DNA from: Marisediminitalea lipolytica
GTDB taxonomy: Bacteria; Pseudomonadota; Gammaproteobacteria; Enterobacterales; Alteromonadaceae
NCBI RefSeq assembly: GCF_001758465.1
Contig: NZ_MJIC01000021.1
Location: 62,001-126,000 of the forward strand
Reading direction: 5' to 3'
Length of the DNA stretch: 64,000 nucleotides
Part shown: positions 34,389 to 43,344 of the stretch, one piece after another
How positions within the stretch are numbered: position 1 is the stretch's first letter
Layout of the letters: each line of letters opens with the position of its first letter
The notes under the pieces: model-generated
Database searches by the model: none
The model's input: the letters and a program-made list of their open reading frames with translations, nothing else
What the model was told of the DNA's origin: nothing
Position numbers and translations under genes: made by a program

Positions 34389-34936
34389 CTGGCTCTCCAG
34401 CTAAATCTACATAGCGCCCACACAGAAATGGCGCATAACAAACTCATTTTCTATGTTTCCGACACGCTACAGGCTATGCACATCGGGGTCTATGAACCGA
34501 AGTATTTAATGTACAGTTGGCTAAATAAAATGGACGTTTAGTTGAAGGCGACCTGTTTTAACTCAACACATACGATGTATTAATACGGCATTAAGCTAAA
34601 CAATCAGCGTGATAACGATTTACCGAGCACGCCATAAACAACAATAACTTTGCCTGCTATTTAATCAAAGACCACAGGAGTGTCAGAATGCTTTCGATAA
34701 AAATGCAATGCATATATTGGCATGGACGGATTGGAACTGTGGACAACAACGAGCATGTTATGCCATTGAGAGAGCGGTAAGGCGTCATCATGCATCACAC
34801 ACAGTTTCGTCTTTGAGGATGTTGGCTGCGTGCACTTTCACTTTGGTGGGACAGCGAACCACAGTTCCCGGCAGGGTCACCGAATGGGACACTGTCCCTT
34901 TCCATCAACGAGTTGTTTATTTCTGGCTTTAAAACC
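34389..34936. other. 548-bp intergenic region between the AraC gene and the tRNA-Phe remnant
   Basis: It is AT-rich in its first half, presumably the AraC promoter. A 30-codon open frame at 34688-34780 has a good ribosome site and is listed separately. A dyad GGGACACTGTCCC lies near 34888-34900. Longer open frames on the plus strand (up to ~75 codons) run through tRNA sequence or have no ribosome site, so I reject them. Confidence 0.45.
34688..34780 (+). CDS. Possible 30-residue small protein
   Basis: An ATG with AGGAG 7 bp upstream starts a short frame (MLSIKMQCIYWHGRIGTVDN...) ending at TAA. It has one Cys, one Trp and a basic tail. No homology is recognised. The ribosome site is the only positive evidence, and the frame is short enough to arise by chance. 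Confidence 0.2.
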   Translation: MLSIKMQCIYWHGRIGTVDNNEHVMPLRER

Positions 34937-34969
34937 AAAAAGCCCCGAACATTTCTGTTCAGGGCTTTT
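34937..34969 (-). terminator. Terminator downstream of the tRNA-Phe remnant
   Basis: A stem of AGCCCCGAAC with GTTCAGGGCT containing one G-U wobble on the minus strand, then a T4 run. It mirrors the terminator behind the intact tRNA-Phe, which shows that the duplicated unit included a tRNA end and a terminator. Confidence 0.7.
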
Positions 34970-34976
34970 CGAATAA

Positions 34977-34997
34977 TGGTGCCTCGACCCGGGATCG
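34977..34997 (-). pseudogene. tRNA-Phe 3'-end remnant
   Basis: The last 21 bases of tRNA-Phe, including CCA, recur here exactly, together with the following 6-bp flank, giving a 27-bp identity with the intact gene's 3' end at 35095-35121. The rest of the tRNA is absent upstream of it. It is either the decayed second copy of a tandem tRNA-Phe pair or the attachment-site duplicate left by an integrated element. Confidence 0.75.
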
Positions 34998-35061
34998 CGA
35001 CTCACGGTTACCGGCAGGCGATACGCAAGCGTGTCCCGTTCTTATATTTGACGACAGGATC

Positions 35062-35089
35062 AAAAAAGCCCCGCATTTTCATGCGAGGC
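35062..35089 (-). terminator. Terminator of tRNA-Phe
   Basis: A 9-bp stem (GCCTCGCAT / ATGCGGGGC on the minus strand, with one wobble) and a TTTTTT tail, 12 bp downstream of the CCA end of the tRNA. Confidence 0.8.
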
Positions 35090-35100
35090 TTTCTGAATAA

Positions 35101-35176
35101 TGGTGCCTCGACCCGGGATCGAACCAGGGACACGCGGATTTTCAATCCGCTGCTCTACCAACTGAGCTATCGAGGC
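35101..35176 (-). tRNA. tRNA-Phe (GAA anticodon)
   Basis: A 76-base tRNA with CCA encoded. The acceptor GCCTCGA pairs with TCGAGGC. The anticodon stem GCGGA/TCCGC encloses the loop TTGAAAA, with anticodon GAA. The T-arm TTCGATC loop is standard. It is nearly identical in layout to E. coli tRNA-Phe. A strong promoter and terminator flank it. Confidence 0.97.
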
Positions 35177-35223
35177 AAATCTGGTTAGCGTTTTCGGCTA
35201 GTGCCGTCCTGCTGTGGGTGCGT

Positions 35224-35252
35224 ATTTAACGAGTTTCGCGCTTTTAAGTCAA
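35224..35252 (-). promoter_or_regulatory. Promoter of tRNA-Phe
   Basis: On the minus strand, TTGACT (35247-35252) and TTAAAT (35224-35229) with a 17-bp spacer. The sequence after the -10 box is G/C-rich (ACGCACCC), as expected for a growth-rate or stringently controlled stable-RNA promoter. The leader to the tRNA is about 40 bases. Confidence 0.75.
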
Positions 35253-35307
35253 CCACTTTTTTTAATATTTTATTTAACTGCGTGTTCTTTGTGCAATCAG
35301 TACAAAA

Positions 35308-35583
35308 TCACGGCTTTTTCGGCGGTACATAGCCTTCTATCGTGGGTTCCTTGCCTTCAAACAGAAACGCCTCCATTTGCTCTTCCAGGAATTTTCTGTC
35401 AGTAGGCTCCATCATATTGAGCTTTTTTTCGTTGATCAGCATGGTCTGCTTTTTCTGCCATTCAGCCCAGGCTTCTTTTGAAATGTTGTCAAAAATACGT
35501 TTTCCCAGTTCACCCGGGTAAAGCTGAAAATCCAGGCCATCAGCCTCTTTGTCTAAATGTACGCAATGTACCGTTCTGGGCAT
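35308..35583 (-). CDS. yggX: YggX-type Fe(II)-trafficking/oxidative damage protection protein
   Basis: A 91-residue YggX protein with RTVHCVHLDKEADGLDFQ at the N terminus (the family Cys is C7) and ISKEAWAEWQKKQTMLINE in the middle. It is a small cytoplasmic protein linked to iron-sulfur cluster protection and iron handling. It lies 28 bp downstream of mutY on the same strand, which is the usual gammaproteobacterial order and suggests co-transcription. Confidence 0.95.
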   Translation of the reverse strand: MPRTVHCVHLDKEADGLDFQLYPGELGKRIFDNISKEAWAEWQKKQTMLINEKKLNMMEPTDRKFLEEQMEAFLFEGKEPTIEGYVPPKKP

Positions 35584-35611
35584 CGTTATTCTCCGCGTTA
35601 ATGTAGTGTGA

Positions 35612-36652
35612 TTATAACTGTTTCGACAGTTCGGTCAGCAATCTTTTTACCGGCGTGGGCACGCCCACTGTTAATGGTTCATGTAACGAAACCCAGCTAT
35701 GCCCCGATTCACCAATAACCTGATTAAGTGACTGGCAATGTAACAATTTGGGCTGAATATCCAAATGGTAGTGACTGAATGTATGTCTGAATGGCGACAG
35801 CAGTTCAGCGTTGTACTCTTTACCTGCAAACCTGGCAATATCAGTGGGGATATCATCAGCGGATTCGCTTTCGACAAAACTCCATAGCCCGCCCCAAATC
35901 CCAGTGGTCGGGCGCTGTTTAAGTAACACACTGCCCTGATAAAACGGGATCCACATCACCGTGCTTTTTACCGGCAACGCTTTTTTCGGCTTTTTACCCG
36001 GATAGTCTGTCTGATTACCCTGCGCATAGGCAATGCAATCCTGCTGTAAGGGGCACTCATCACAACGAGGTTTACTCCGGGTGCATATCATCGCCCCGAG
36101 ATCCATCATCACCTGAGTGTAATCATTGGTGCGCTCGGCCGGAGTATTTTGCGTAGCATACTGCCAGAGCTGTTGTTCTACCTGCTTTTTCCCGGGCCAG
36201 CCATCTACCGCGTAATAGCGCGCCAAAACTCGTTTTACATTGCCATCCAGGATCGGATGAGACTGCCCGCAGGCGATAGAAAGTATGGCCCCTGCAGTTG
36301 AGCGGCCAATCCCGGGCAGCGCCATTACCTCTTCCAGGGTTTGCGGAAACTCGCCATTATATTGCTCTGCAATATTTTGCGCCGCCTTGTGTAAATTTCG
36401 CGCTCTGGCGTAGTATCCAAGCCCTGTCCACAAATGCAGCACTTCATCCTGTGGGGCGTTAGCCAAATCCGTCACTGTTGGAAAGCGCTGCATAAAGCGC
36501 TCAAAATAAGGGATGACAGTGGTCACCTGGGTCTGCTGCAACATAATTTCTGATACCCAGACCCGGTATGCCGATATGTCCTGCTGCCAGGGTAAATGCT
36601 TGCGGCCATGGGCATCAAACCACGCTAATACCCTTGTTGAAAATGAATTCAC
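35612..36652 (-). CDS. mutY: A/G-specific adenine DNA glycosylase MutY
   Basis: A 346-residue DNA repair enzyme that removes adenine mispaired with 8-oxoguanine. It has the catalytic region SEIMLQQTQV, the helix-hairpin-helix LPGIGRSTAGAIL, LDGNVKRVL with the conserved Asp, and the [4Fe-4S] cysteines in C-x6-C-x2-C-x5-C form (CTRSKPRCDECPLQQDC). The C-terminal part is the NUDIX-like 8-oxoG recognition domain (LLKQRPTTGIWGGLWSF). It is followed by yggX. Confidence 0.96.
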   Translation of the reverse strand: MNSFSTRVLAWFDAHGRKHLPWQQDISAYRVWVSEIMLQQTQVTTVIPYFERFMQRFPTVTDLANAPQDEVLHLWTGLGYYARARNLHKAAQNIAEQYNGEFPQTLEEVMALPGIGRSTAGAILSIACGQSHPILDGNVKRVLARYYAVDGWPGKKQVEQQLWQYATQNTPAERTNDYTQVMMDLGAMICTRSKPRCDECPLQQDCIAYAQGNQTDYPGKKPKKALPVKSTVMWIPFYQGSVLLKQRPTTGIWGGLWSFVESESADDIPTDIARFAGKEYNAELLSPFRHTFSHYHLDIQPKLLHCQSLNQVIGESGHSWVSLHEPLTVGVPTPVKRLLTELSKQL

Positions 36653-36752
36653 GACTTTCTACTCCCAATTTCAGCCCGGAAGTGTATCAGTGATTGCGCC
36701 GATACCGTAGAGCCTGATAGGCTGCCCACGACTTTTTTCAGAGGACAGCCTT

Positions 36753-37436
36753 ATGCGTTATGTTTTTTTACCCGGAACATTGTGTGATGAACGTGTGTGG
36801 CTGCCGGTATGGAAACAGCTCAACATTCCCTCCAGAGCTTATGTACCGCTGCAATGGGCAAATAGTTTAGAAGAAATGCTGGCGCTCACCAGTGACCGCA
36901 CCGACCCCGATGGCAAAAACCACCTGATAGGCTATTCCATGGGCGCATATATCGCGGCGCTCTGGGCGCTCACTTATCCGGATAAAGTGGCCTCGTTAAC
37001 TTTACTGGGTTATGTCCCAACCGGCCTTTCTGAGCGCGAATTAAAGCGGCGCAAAACGCTTATTCAGCAGCTAAAGAGCGGTAATGTCGATGTGACAGCC
37101 AAAAGCTATCTGGCCAATATGATGTTGCCCGAACATAGCGATGAGATTCTGCCCTTTGTAACCGATATGGCCAGCGACCTGGGCGCGGCCACGCTGCGAG
37201 CACACATACAAAGTACAACACCGCGAAAGGATCTCACCGCAAAGCTGGGGCAGCTAAAATGTCCGGTGTATTTAGTTGGCGCAAAACAGGATACCGTCGC
37301 CCCATATTCAGCAATGCAATCGGCCAAAGAGCGTATTAAGGGTGCAAGATTACTGCCGGTTGAAGACAGTGGTCACATGATGATGCTGGAACAGCCTGCT
37401 GCAGTGGCCGCTTTACTAAACGAGTTATTCGCCTGA
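36753..37436 (+). CDS. Alpha/beta-fold hydrolase
   Basis: A 227-residue alpha/beta hydrolase. The nucleophile elbow GYSMGA is at about residues 61-66, the acid is likely near PVYLVGAKQDTVAP, and the catalytic His is in SGHMMM (close to the C terminus). It is related to small BioH/MenH-like esterases. The substrate is unknown. Its stop overlaps the end of the convergent NUDIX gene by 12 bases. Confidence 0.85.
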   Translation: MRYVFLPGTLCDERVWLPVWKQLNIPSRAYVPLQWANSLEEMLALTSDRTDPDGKNHLIGYSMGAYIAALWALTYPDKVASLTLLGYVPTGLSERELKRRKTLIQQLKSGNVDVTAKSYLANMMLPEHSDEILPFVTDMASDLGAATLRAHIQSTTPRKDLTAKLGQLKCPVYLVGAKQDTVAPYSAMQSAKERIKGARLLPVEDSGHMMMLEQPAAVAALLNELFA

Positions 37437-37937
37437 GTTCAGCCAGGTATTTAACGCATGCTGGGCAGAAGGGAAAGCAAGAGCAAGTCCCTGACAGGCG
37501 TCTTTATTAAACCATTGGTAAGCGCTCACCTCGTCTTTATCCAAGGTAAAATCAGGTAATTCAGAAAGCTCTGTAACAAAGAAGATATCCATGGTCGGAT
37601 AGACCAACGATTTATAGGGATACTGATTTGGCCAGGCGCCAAGATAACGCAAAGGCGTAGTGAGTGTAATACCGGTTTCTTCCAGCATCTCACGGCGCAG
37701 TGCTTGTTCGGCTGACTCATTAGGATTAACAAACCCGCCGGGTAAATCCCATTCACCAGCGGACGGGGCTTTACCACGCTTTAGCAGTAACACGCTTTGG
37801 TTATAAACCAAAACCGCTCCTACTGCCGCCGCCACATTGCGAAAAACTTCAAAATCACACTTACTGCACTGGTAGCAATTATTATCTTTGCTGGTAAGAG
37901 CCGACTGTCCGCACCGGGGGCAATAGTGTTGCGACAT
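37425..37937 (-). CDS. NUDIX hydrolase with N-terminal zinc ribbon
   Basis: A 170-residue protein. An N-terminal zinc ribbon (CPRCG and CYQCSKC) is followed by a NUDIX box, seen as GGFVNPNESAEQALRREMLE then ETGITL, which agrees with GX5EX7REUXEEXGU. The substrate class (NADH, ADP-ribose or nucleoside diphosphate) cannot be fixed by motif; the zinc ribbon is like that of NudC-type or nucleotide-sugar NUDIX enzymes. I used the ATG at 37937 because it precedes the ribbon; an ATG at 37952 is also possible. Confidence 0.85.
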   Translation of the reverse strand: MSQHYCPRCGQSALTSKDNNCYQCSKCDFEVFRNVAAAVGAVLVYNQSVLLLKRGKAPSAGEWDLPGGFVNPNESAEQALRREMLEETGITLTTPLRYLGAWPNQYPYKSLVYPTMDIFFVTELSELPDFTLDKDEVSAYQWFNKDACQGLALAFPSAQHALNTWLNSGE

Positions 37938-38098
37938 TCTGTTATATTCCATTCGCTTAGCTTAATGCTTAGGCTATCATACAACAATCAGGCGTCCAGC
38001 ATTGGGCATAGCGTATAAAGGTAAGCACGCCGCCAGACCGTTGCAATTTTGTACGCGTCGTGGATAATGCCGCGGCAATCAACAGGTGACAGAATATC

Positions 38099-38818
38099 AT
38101 GGCAAAATTTAACTCACAGGCCGAAGCTGAAGCAGCCGGCATCTACATCAGTAAAGTCAAAAGTTTTGTTAAGCGCGAGGGGCGTTTAACCAAGGCTCAG
38201 GGGCGGGCGTTAGAAGAATTCTGGCCCACAAAAGGTATCGATTACCAGAGCGAGCCGGTGGATTTTACTGAGGTATTTGGCCGCGCAGCGCCTGTGGTGA
38301 TTGAAATTGGTTTTGGCATGGGTAAATCCCTGGTCACCATGGCCCATGAGGCACCTGAGCTAAACTTTATTGGCATTGAAGTACACCGCCCTGGCGTAGG
38401 TGCCTGCCTTGCTGATGCCGGTGAGCTGGGCGTAGAAAACCTGCGCGTGATGGAGCACGATGCCGTTGAAGTTTTAAAAAACATGATCCCGGACGGTAGC
38501 TTGCACCGTTTGCAGTTGTTCTTCCCGGATCCATGGCATAAAAAGCGTCACCACAAACGCCGCATCGTACAACCTGAATTTGCTGAACTGGTTCGCACCA
38601 AACTGGCCATCGGCGGTACATTCCACATGGCAACCGACTGGGAGCCCTATGCCCAGTTTATGGCAGAAGTAATGAACGCCGCTGAAGGCTATAGCAATAC
38701 CGCAGCCGAAGGCGATTATGTCGCGCGACCGGATTATCGCCCTATCACTAAATTTGAAGTACGCGGTCAAAAACTCGGCCACGGCGTATGGGATCTGATT
38801 TACGAGCGTACCGCATGA
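38099..38818 (+). CDS. trmB: tRNA (guanine-N7-)-methyltransferase TrmB
   Basis: A 239-residue SAM-dependent methyltransferase that makes m7G46 in tRNA. Motif I is VVIEIGFGMGKSLV (about residues 63-76), and FFPDPWHKKRHHKRRI (about 142-157) is the family-specific substrate region. Length is normal. Its stop overlaps the rsmC start as ATGA, so the two RNA methyltransferases are coupled. Confidence 0.96.
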   Translation: MAKFNSQAEAEAAGIYISKVKSFVKREGRLTKAQGRALEEFWPTKGIDYQSEPVDFTEVFGRAAPVVIEIGFGMGKSLVTMAHEAPELNFIGIEVHRPGVGACLADAGELGVENLRVMEHDAVEVLKNMIPDGSLHRLQLFFPDPWHKKRHHKRRIVQPEFAELVRTKLAIGGTFHMATDWEPYAQFMAEVMNAAEGYSNTAAEGDYVARPDYRPITKFEVRGQKLGHGVWDLIYERTA

Positions 38819-39903
38819 GTTTATCGCCGCAAAGTCAGCTGATCCTGCGTAACAAAGAGCAGTTTGATGAAGGTAACTGGCTCATTATTAATCCTGATGA
38901 CGCGAGTTTATTTGGCTCGTTGAGCGAATTGTCGCTCATGGTATTACACCAGTACTTTGATGTTTTCAGTCAGGCCACCCGCCAGCGTGAGGCTGCACGG
39001 TTTGCCAGCCAGGACATAATAAACAACCCCGAATCGCTGCAGTTGTCTGCCACAACAGGTAACCATACTCATATTTTTGCACCTTTTATTTGTCAGGCAG
39101 ACAACATTACCGATGTGCTTATTTTTATGCCTAAGGCTAAAGCACATCTGGCCATGCTCATGGCAATGGCTGGCGCTATTGCCGGTAACGGGCATCGCGT
39201 GCATGTGATTGGCGAAAACCGCGGCGGTATCAAAAGTGCAGGCAAAACCATGCAAAGCTATGGTGCTGTGGATAAACTCGACTCAGCCCGCCATTGCAGC
39301 TGGCTAACCTGTTATCTGGAAAACGCCCCTACTGGTTTTAATATCGGTGATTATCTGGCTAAAGACACTTACACCAGCCAGGGCACTCAATGGAAGGTTT
39401 GTTCGTTGCCCGGCGTGTTCAGTCATCGTGAACTGGATGCCGGTACGGCCATGTTACTTTCTGAACTCCCCGCCACAGTATCTGGCAAAGTACTGGATTT
39501 TGCCTGTGGTGCCGGCGTAATAGCCAGTTACCTGTTAAGTGCGGGCAGCAAAGCCAGTCTGGAGTTACTGGATGTCAGTGCGCTGGCATTGTGGAGCAGC
39601 GCGCAAACCCTGCACAGCAATAATCAACAGGGCATGCTGATTGCCACTGATACCTTGCAGGGCGTAGCCGGCAAATATCACGCCGTGGTCACCAATCCAC
39701 CGTTCCACACGGGCGTAAAAACCGATTATCGGATTACCCGTGAATTTATTCAGGGCACGAGACAGCATTTATTGCCCAAGGGCACGCTGTATCTGGTGGC
39801 AAACCGTTTTCTGCCTTATGCCGAGTTACTTGCAGAACAGTTTTCTCAACCCAAATTACTGACTCAGGACAGTCGTTTTTCTGTTTATTTCGCACAAAGT
39901 TAG
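38815..39903 (+). CDS. rsmC: 16S rRNA m2G1207 methyltransferase RsmC
   Basis: A 362-residue enzyme with the two-domain RsmC layout: an N-terminal degenerate methyltransferase domain (HVIGENRGGIKSAGKTM, KLDSARHCSWL) and a C-terminal catalytic domain with VLDFACGAGVIASYL (SAM motif I) and VVTNPPFHTG (motif IV, NPPF). It methylates the exocyclic amine of G1207 in 16S rRNA. The ATG at 38815 overlaps trmB. Related RlmG has a similar fold but is usually longer; the N-terminal match favours RsmC. Confidence 0.9.
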   Translation: MSLSPQSQLILRNKEQFDEGNWLIINPDDASLFGSLSELSLMVLHQYFDVFSQATRQREAARFASQDIINNPESLQLSATTGNHTHIFAPFICQADNITDVLIFMPKAKAHLAMLMAMAGAIAGNGHRVHVIGENRGGIKSAGKTMQSYGAVDKLDSARHCSWLTCYLENAPTGFNIGDYLAKDTYTSQGTQWKVCSLPGVFSHRELDAGTAMLLSELPATVSGKVLDFACGAGVIASYLLSAGSKASLELLDVSALALWSSAQTLHSNNQQGMLIATDTLQGVAGKYHAVVTNPPFHTGVKTDYRITREFIQGTRQHLLPKGTLYLVANRFLPYAELLAEQFSQPKLLTQDSRFSVYFAQS

Positions 39904-39969
39904 CGTTTAAATCCTTGTCTTGTGTGATAATTTAACGGCTGACACCAGATATAACCGCAGGAGAGCAGT

Positions 39970-41397
39970 GTGAACATCGTTTTTGCCATTTCTGAAGTCG
40001 AAGAGCTAGTAAAAACCGGCGGACTGGCCGATGTGGGTAAAGCGCTGCCGCTGGCCCTTAAATCGCCCGATCACACTATCAGTATCTTTTTACCTTACTA
40101 CCGGGCTATCGCTGAGCAGTTCTCGTTATCCGAAGCCTGCAGTAGTCAGACACTGTTTAGCGAAAGTAAGGTTTATCACTATTCGCTGCGCCAGCTGCAC
40201 TGGCATGGTATAGACATTTACTTTGTTGATTACCCTGAATATTTCGATCGTGATGGCTTGTACAACAGTGCCTACGAAGCCTTTTACGATAACGGCGAGC
40301 GCTTTAGTTTTTTCTGTGGTGCGGTACTTAACGGTTTACAGGCCTTAGGCATGCAGCCTGATATCATTCATTGCCACGACTGGCATACCGCCATGCTGCC
40401 CTTCTTACTGAAAAATGACCGCAGCGGCTATTTTGCCAACACCCGCAGCGTGTTTACTATCCATAACGCAGCTTTTCAGGGCGTTCATCGTATCGACGAA
40501 ATTCCATTTTTACGTCAGCATCCGGCTATTTTTCAGCAGGTACACGGCGGCTATATTAACTTTTTGCAGTCTGCAATTGAGTGCGCCGATAAAATCACCA
40601 CTGTTAGCCCCAACTACGCTGCCGAGTTGCTCACCGATTTAGGCAGTCACGGACTGCACGACCGCCTGATGCAGCGCCAGAACGATTTATCCGGGATTTT
40701 AAACGGTTGTGATTACACCCAGTGGGATCCTTTAACCGACCCTTACATTCCGGCTCATTTCGATGCCGGCGACTTCACCGGTAAAGCGCAATGTAAAAGC
40801 GCTTTACAGAAAAAATCAGGTTTACCCGTTGAGCCCGCTATCCCGGTATTTGGCATGGTGTGCCGCCTGACCGAGCAAAAAGGGTTTGGCTATTTAATTC
40901 CTATTCTTGACCGGCTCATTCAGCACAAATTGCAGTTGGTCATTATTGGTACCGGCGATCCGCGGGTTTGTCAGGACCTCGGCGAGTTTGCCGAACAACA
41001 CCCCGAACAGTTCTCGTTTATCAATGGCTTTAGTACCGAACATGCTCACCTGATAGAAGCCGGTGCTGATTTCTTTTTAATGCCATCTCAGTTTGAACCC
41101 TGCGGACTTAACCAGATGTACAGCCTGGCCTATGGCACGGTGCCAATTGTTCGCGCTGTTGGCGGTCTTAAAGATACCGTCGTCGACCCCGAGTATGCGC
41201 CCCACTCCGCCACCGGATTTATGTTTGCCGAACCTACGCCCGAGGCATTGCTAACCTGTATACGCCGGGCGCTGCTGGCTTACCACGAATGTCCGGTAAA
41301 TTTCAGGGAAATGGTACAAAGGGGCATGCACACCCGCTTTACCTGGCAGGCAGCCGCAGAGCAATATCTGGCGCTTTATCAGAGTATTCATCACTAA
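39970..41397 (+). CDS. glgA: Glycogen/starch synthase GlgA
   Basis: A 475-residue GT5 glycosyltransferase. It has the ADP-glucose motif KTGGLADV at the N terminus (K15-T-G-G-L) and the C-terminal catalytic segment PSQFEPCGLNQMYSLAYGTV. It elongates alpha-1,4-glucan from ADP-glucose. The GTG start is supported by AGGAGA upstream. No other glycogen gene (glgB, glgC, glgP) is nearby, so the rest of the pathway must be elsewhere. Confidence 0.95.
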   Translation: MNIVFAISEVEELVKTGGLADVGKALPLALKSPDHTISIFLPYYRAIAEQFSLSEACSSQTLFSESKVYHYSLRQLHWHGIDIYFVDYPEYFDRDGLYNSAYEAFYDNGERFSFFCGAVLNGLQALGMQPDIIHCHDWHTAMLPFLLKNDRSGYFANTRSVFTIHNAAFQGVHRIDEIPFLRQHPAIFQQVHGGYINFLQSAIECADKITTVSPNYAAELLTDLGSHGLHDRLMQRQNDLSGILNGCDYTQWDPLTDPYIPAHFDAGDFTGKAQCKSALQKKSGLPVEPAIPVFGMVCRLTEQKGFGYLIPILDRLIQHKLQLVIIGTGDPRVCQDLGEFAEQHPEQFSFINGFSTEHAHLIEAGADFFLMPSQFEPCGLNQMYSLAYGTVPIVRAVGGLKDTVVDPEYAPHSATGFMFAEPTPEALLTCIRRALLAYHECPVNFREMVQRGMHTRFTWQAAAEQYLALYQSIHH

Positions 41398-41534
41398 TCT
41401 GCCCGGCATCGGGTAAATCAGCCTGATGCCAGCATGCAAACCTGCCGGTCTCAAACTGCGAGAATACTTTCTTTTTCAGGTATTATAAGCCAATATTAAG
41501 GTATTCATCTTCCCAGGCTTAGTTAACATTTTTC

Positions 41535-43190
41535 ATGTCTCAGCCGACTGCCAGTTTGTCGATTAAAAGCATTATTATTTGGCTTGTGATTGCCATTTCA
41601 GGCGGCGCTATGCTGTTGTCTACGTTAATCACAAACTATCTGCAACATGCCGAAGTAAAAAATCAGCTGTTGCAGGGCGCGCGCTCAATAGCTGATATGG
41701 TAGCCACCTCGGCGCGGCCGATTCTCGCCGTTCCTCCGACTGATATAAACGAGGAATTAGCCCAGAGTGACAGACTGTCAATTCTGCTAAACGGGCTCGA
41801 TAGCTTTCCCAATGTCCTCAACGCACATATTTATACTGTAACAGGCTCCGACACACCGGAAATGCAGGCCTTGTTCAGCAAGTCGACCACCACCGCCGTA
41901 GAAAGTCGCATCGGTGACATGGCGCGCTTCTTTACGCCGCGGTTAAATGAGCATGACAAAATCATTGAGGTAATTCGTCCGGTTAACCTGGAAGACAAAA
42001 CCCTCGGCTATGTTTACGTGCGTCTGTCGGCTAAGTCTTTTTATGAGTACATCGCCAATACCCGCATGGTCCAGTTAGCCACGGTTATGCTGATTATTAT
42101 TGCGGCCTTTATGGTGGCGCTTAAATATGGCCAGAAATTAAGTAACCCTATCCAGGACATCACGCTGATGCTGCAGAAAGTAGCCCGCACCCGCGACTAC
42201 TCCCTGCGTTTTTCTGCCACTCATGTCCGCGAGTATAATCAGATGCTCGACTCGGTAAATGTATTACTGGCCCGGGTAGAAGAGTACATTGTTAAACAGC
42301 AACAGGCAGAAAAGCAGTTGCAGACACTTAACAGCCGCCTGGAAGAAGAAGTCCATCAGCGTACCGTAGCGCTTAAGAGTGCCAACGATGAGCTGATCCA
42401 GACCCTGGAAAAGCTCCATCAGTTTCAGCGCCAGATTGTCGAAAACGAAAAAATGGCCTCACTGGGTGATATGGTTGCCGGTGTCGCCCACGAAGTAAAT
42501 ACGCCTATCGGTCTGGGTATTACCGCCTCTACCATGATGCTCGACAGGCTTGCGGTTATCGACCAGCAGTTTAAGGATAAAACCCTTAAAGCCAGTTCCA
42601 TGCAGCGATTTATCGACGAGAGCCGCGAAAACCTCAACATTATTTACCGCAACCTCGACAGAGCAGCCGAACTGATTTCGAGCTTTAAGCAGGTTGCCGT
42701 CGATCAGTCCAGCGAAGAAGCGCGCGAAGTCAACGTCAGACAATTAATCGAAGAAACACTGATGTCGCTCAGACCAAGGCTTAAAAAAGTCAGTCATACT
42801 GTTAGTATTGATTGTCCGGAAACCCTCAACGTTAACTGTAAAGCAGGCCCGGTAAATCAAATTTTAATCAATTTAATTATGAATTCTTTGCTACATGCCT
42901 TTGAAACGGTTGAAAACGGCAAAATTGACGTCATAGCTAGGTTGACTGATGACCAAAAACTGAAAATAATTTACAGAGATAACGGAAGTGGTATACCCGA
43001 GAGCATAAAAAGCCGTATTTTTGATCCCTTTGTTACAACCAAAAGGGGGCAAGGCGGTTCTGGTCTGGGTATGCATCTGGTATTTAATTTGGTGACCCAA
43101 GCGCTCGGTGGCAATATAAAATTAGAAAGCGAAGAAGGTAATGGTGTCGAGTACACCCTGACATTTCCAGTCACTTTAAAAAAATCATAA
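41535..43190 (+). CDS. Sensor histidine kinase adjacent to arcA
   Basis: A 551-residue membrane kinase: first membrane helix about 11-33, periplasmic sensor about 34-177 (no recognised domain), second helix about 178-197, HAMP about 200-250, a coiled coil about 253-300, then the H-box MVAGVAHEVNTPIG (His319) and the HATPase (NQILINLIMNSLLHAFE, DNGSGIPES, GGSGLGMHLV). It lacks the receiver and Hpt domains of E. coli ArcB. The arcA gene follows in the same direction after 154 bp, so it may be ArcA's kinase here. This is inferred from position only; the ligand is unknown. Confidence 0.88.
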   Translation: MSQPTASLSIKSIIIWLVIAISGGAMLLSTLITNYLQHAEVKNQLLQGARSIADMVATSARPILAVPPTDINEELAQSDRLSILLNGLDSFPNVLNAHIYTVTGSDTPEMQALFSKSTTTAVESRIGDMARFFTPRLNEHDKIIEVIRPVNLEDKTLGYVYVRLSAKSFYEYIANTRMVQLATVMLIIIAAFMVALKYGQKLSNPIQDITLMLQKVARTRDYSLRFSATHVREYNQMLDSVNVLLARVEEYIVKQQQAEKQLQTLNSRLEEEVHQRTVALKSANDELIQTLEKLHQFQRQIVENEKMASLGDMVAGVAHEVNTPIGLGITASTMMLDRLAVIDQQFKDKTLKASSMQRFIDESRENLNIIYRNLDRAAELISSFKQVAVDQSSEEAREVNVRQLIEETLMSLRPRLKKVSHTVSIDCPETLNVNCKAGPVNQILINLIMNSLLHAFETVENGKIDVIARLTDDQKLKIIYRDNGSGIPESIKSRIFDPFVTTKRGQGGSGLGMHLVFNLVTQALGGNIKLESEEGNGVEYTLTFPVTLKKS

Positions 43191-43344
43191 AAAAACGTTA
43201 TTTAACAAATTTTTTCTTGGACTTAACTTGCCCTTAAGCGTACTTTTACGAATGTGGCAATTAATTTGCAAGTTGAAAGACTGATAACAATAAAATCTGA
43301 TAAACTTTGTATAGAATAGTAATTTTTGTAAAAAGAGTGTGAAC

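Noticed and set aside
34913..35188. Plus-strand open frame of 91 codons over the tRNA-Phe locus
   Set aside because: It is the complement of the tRNA, its remnant and two terminators; the repeated residues in it come from the duplicated DNA. It has no ribosome site.
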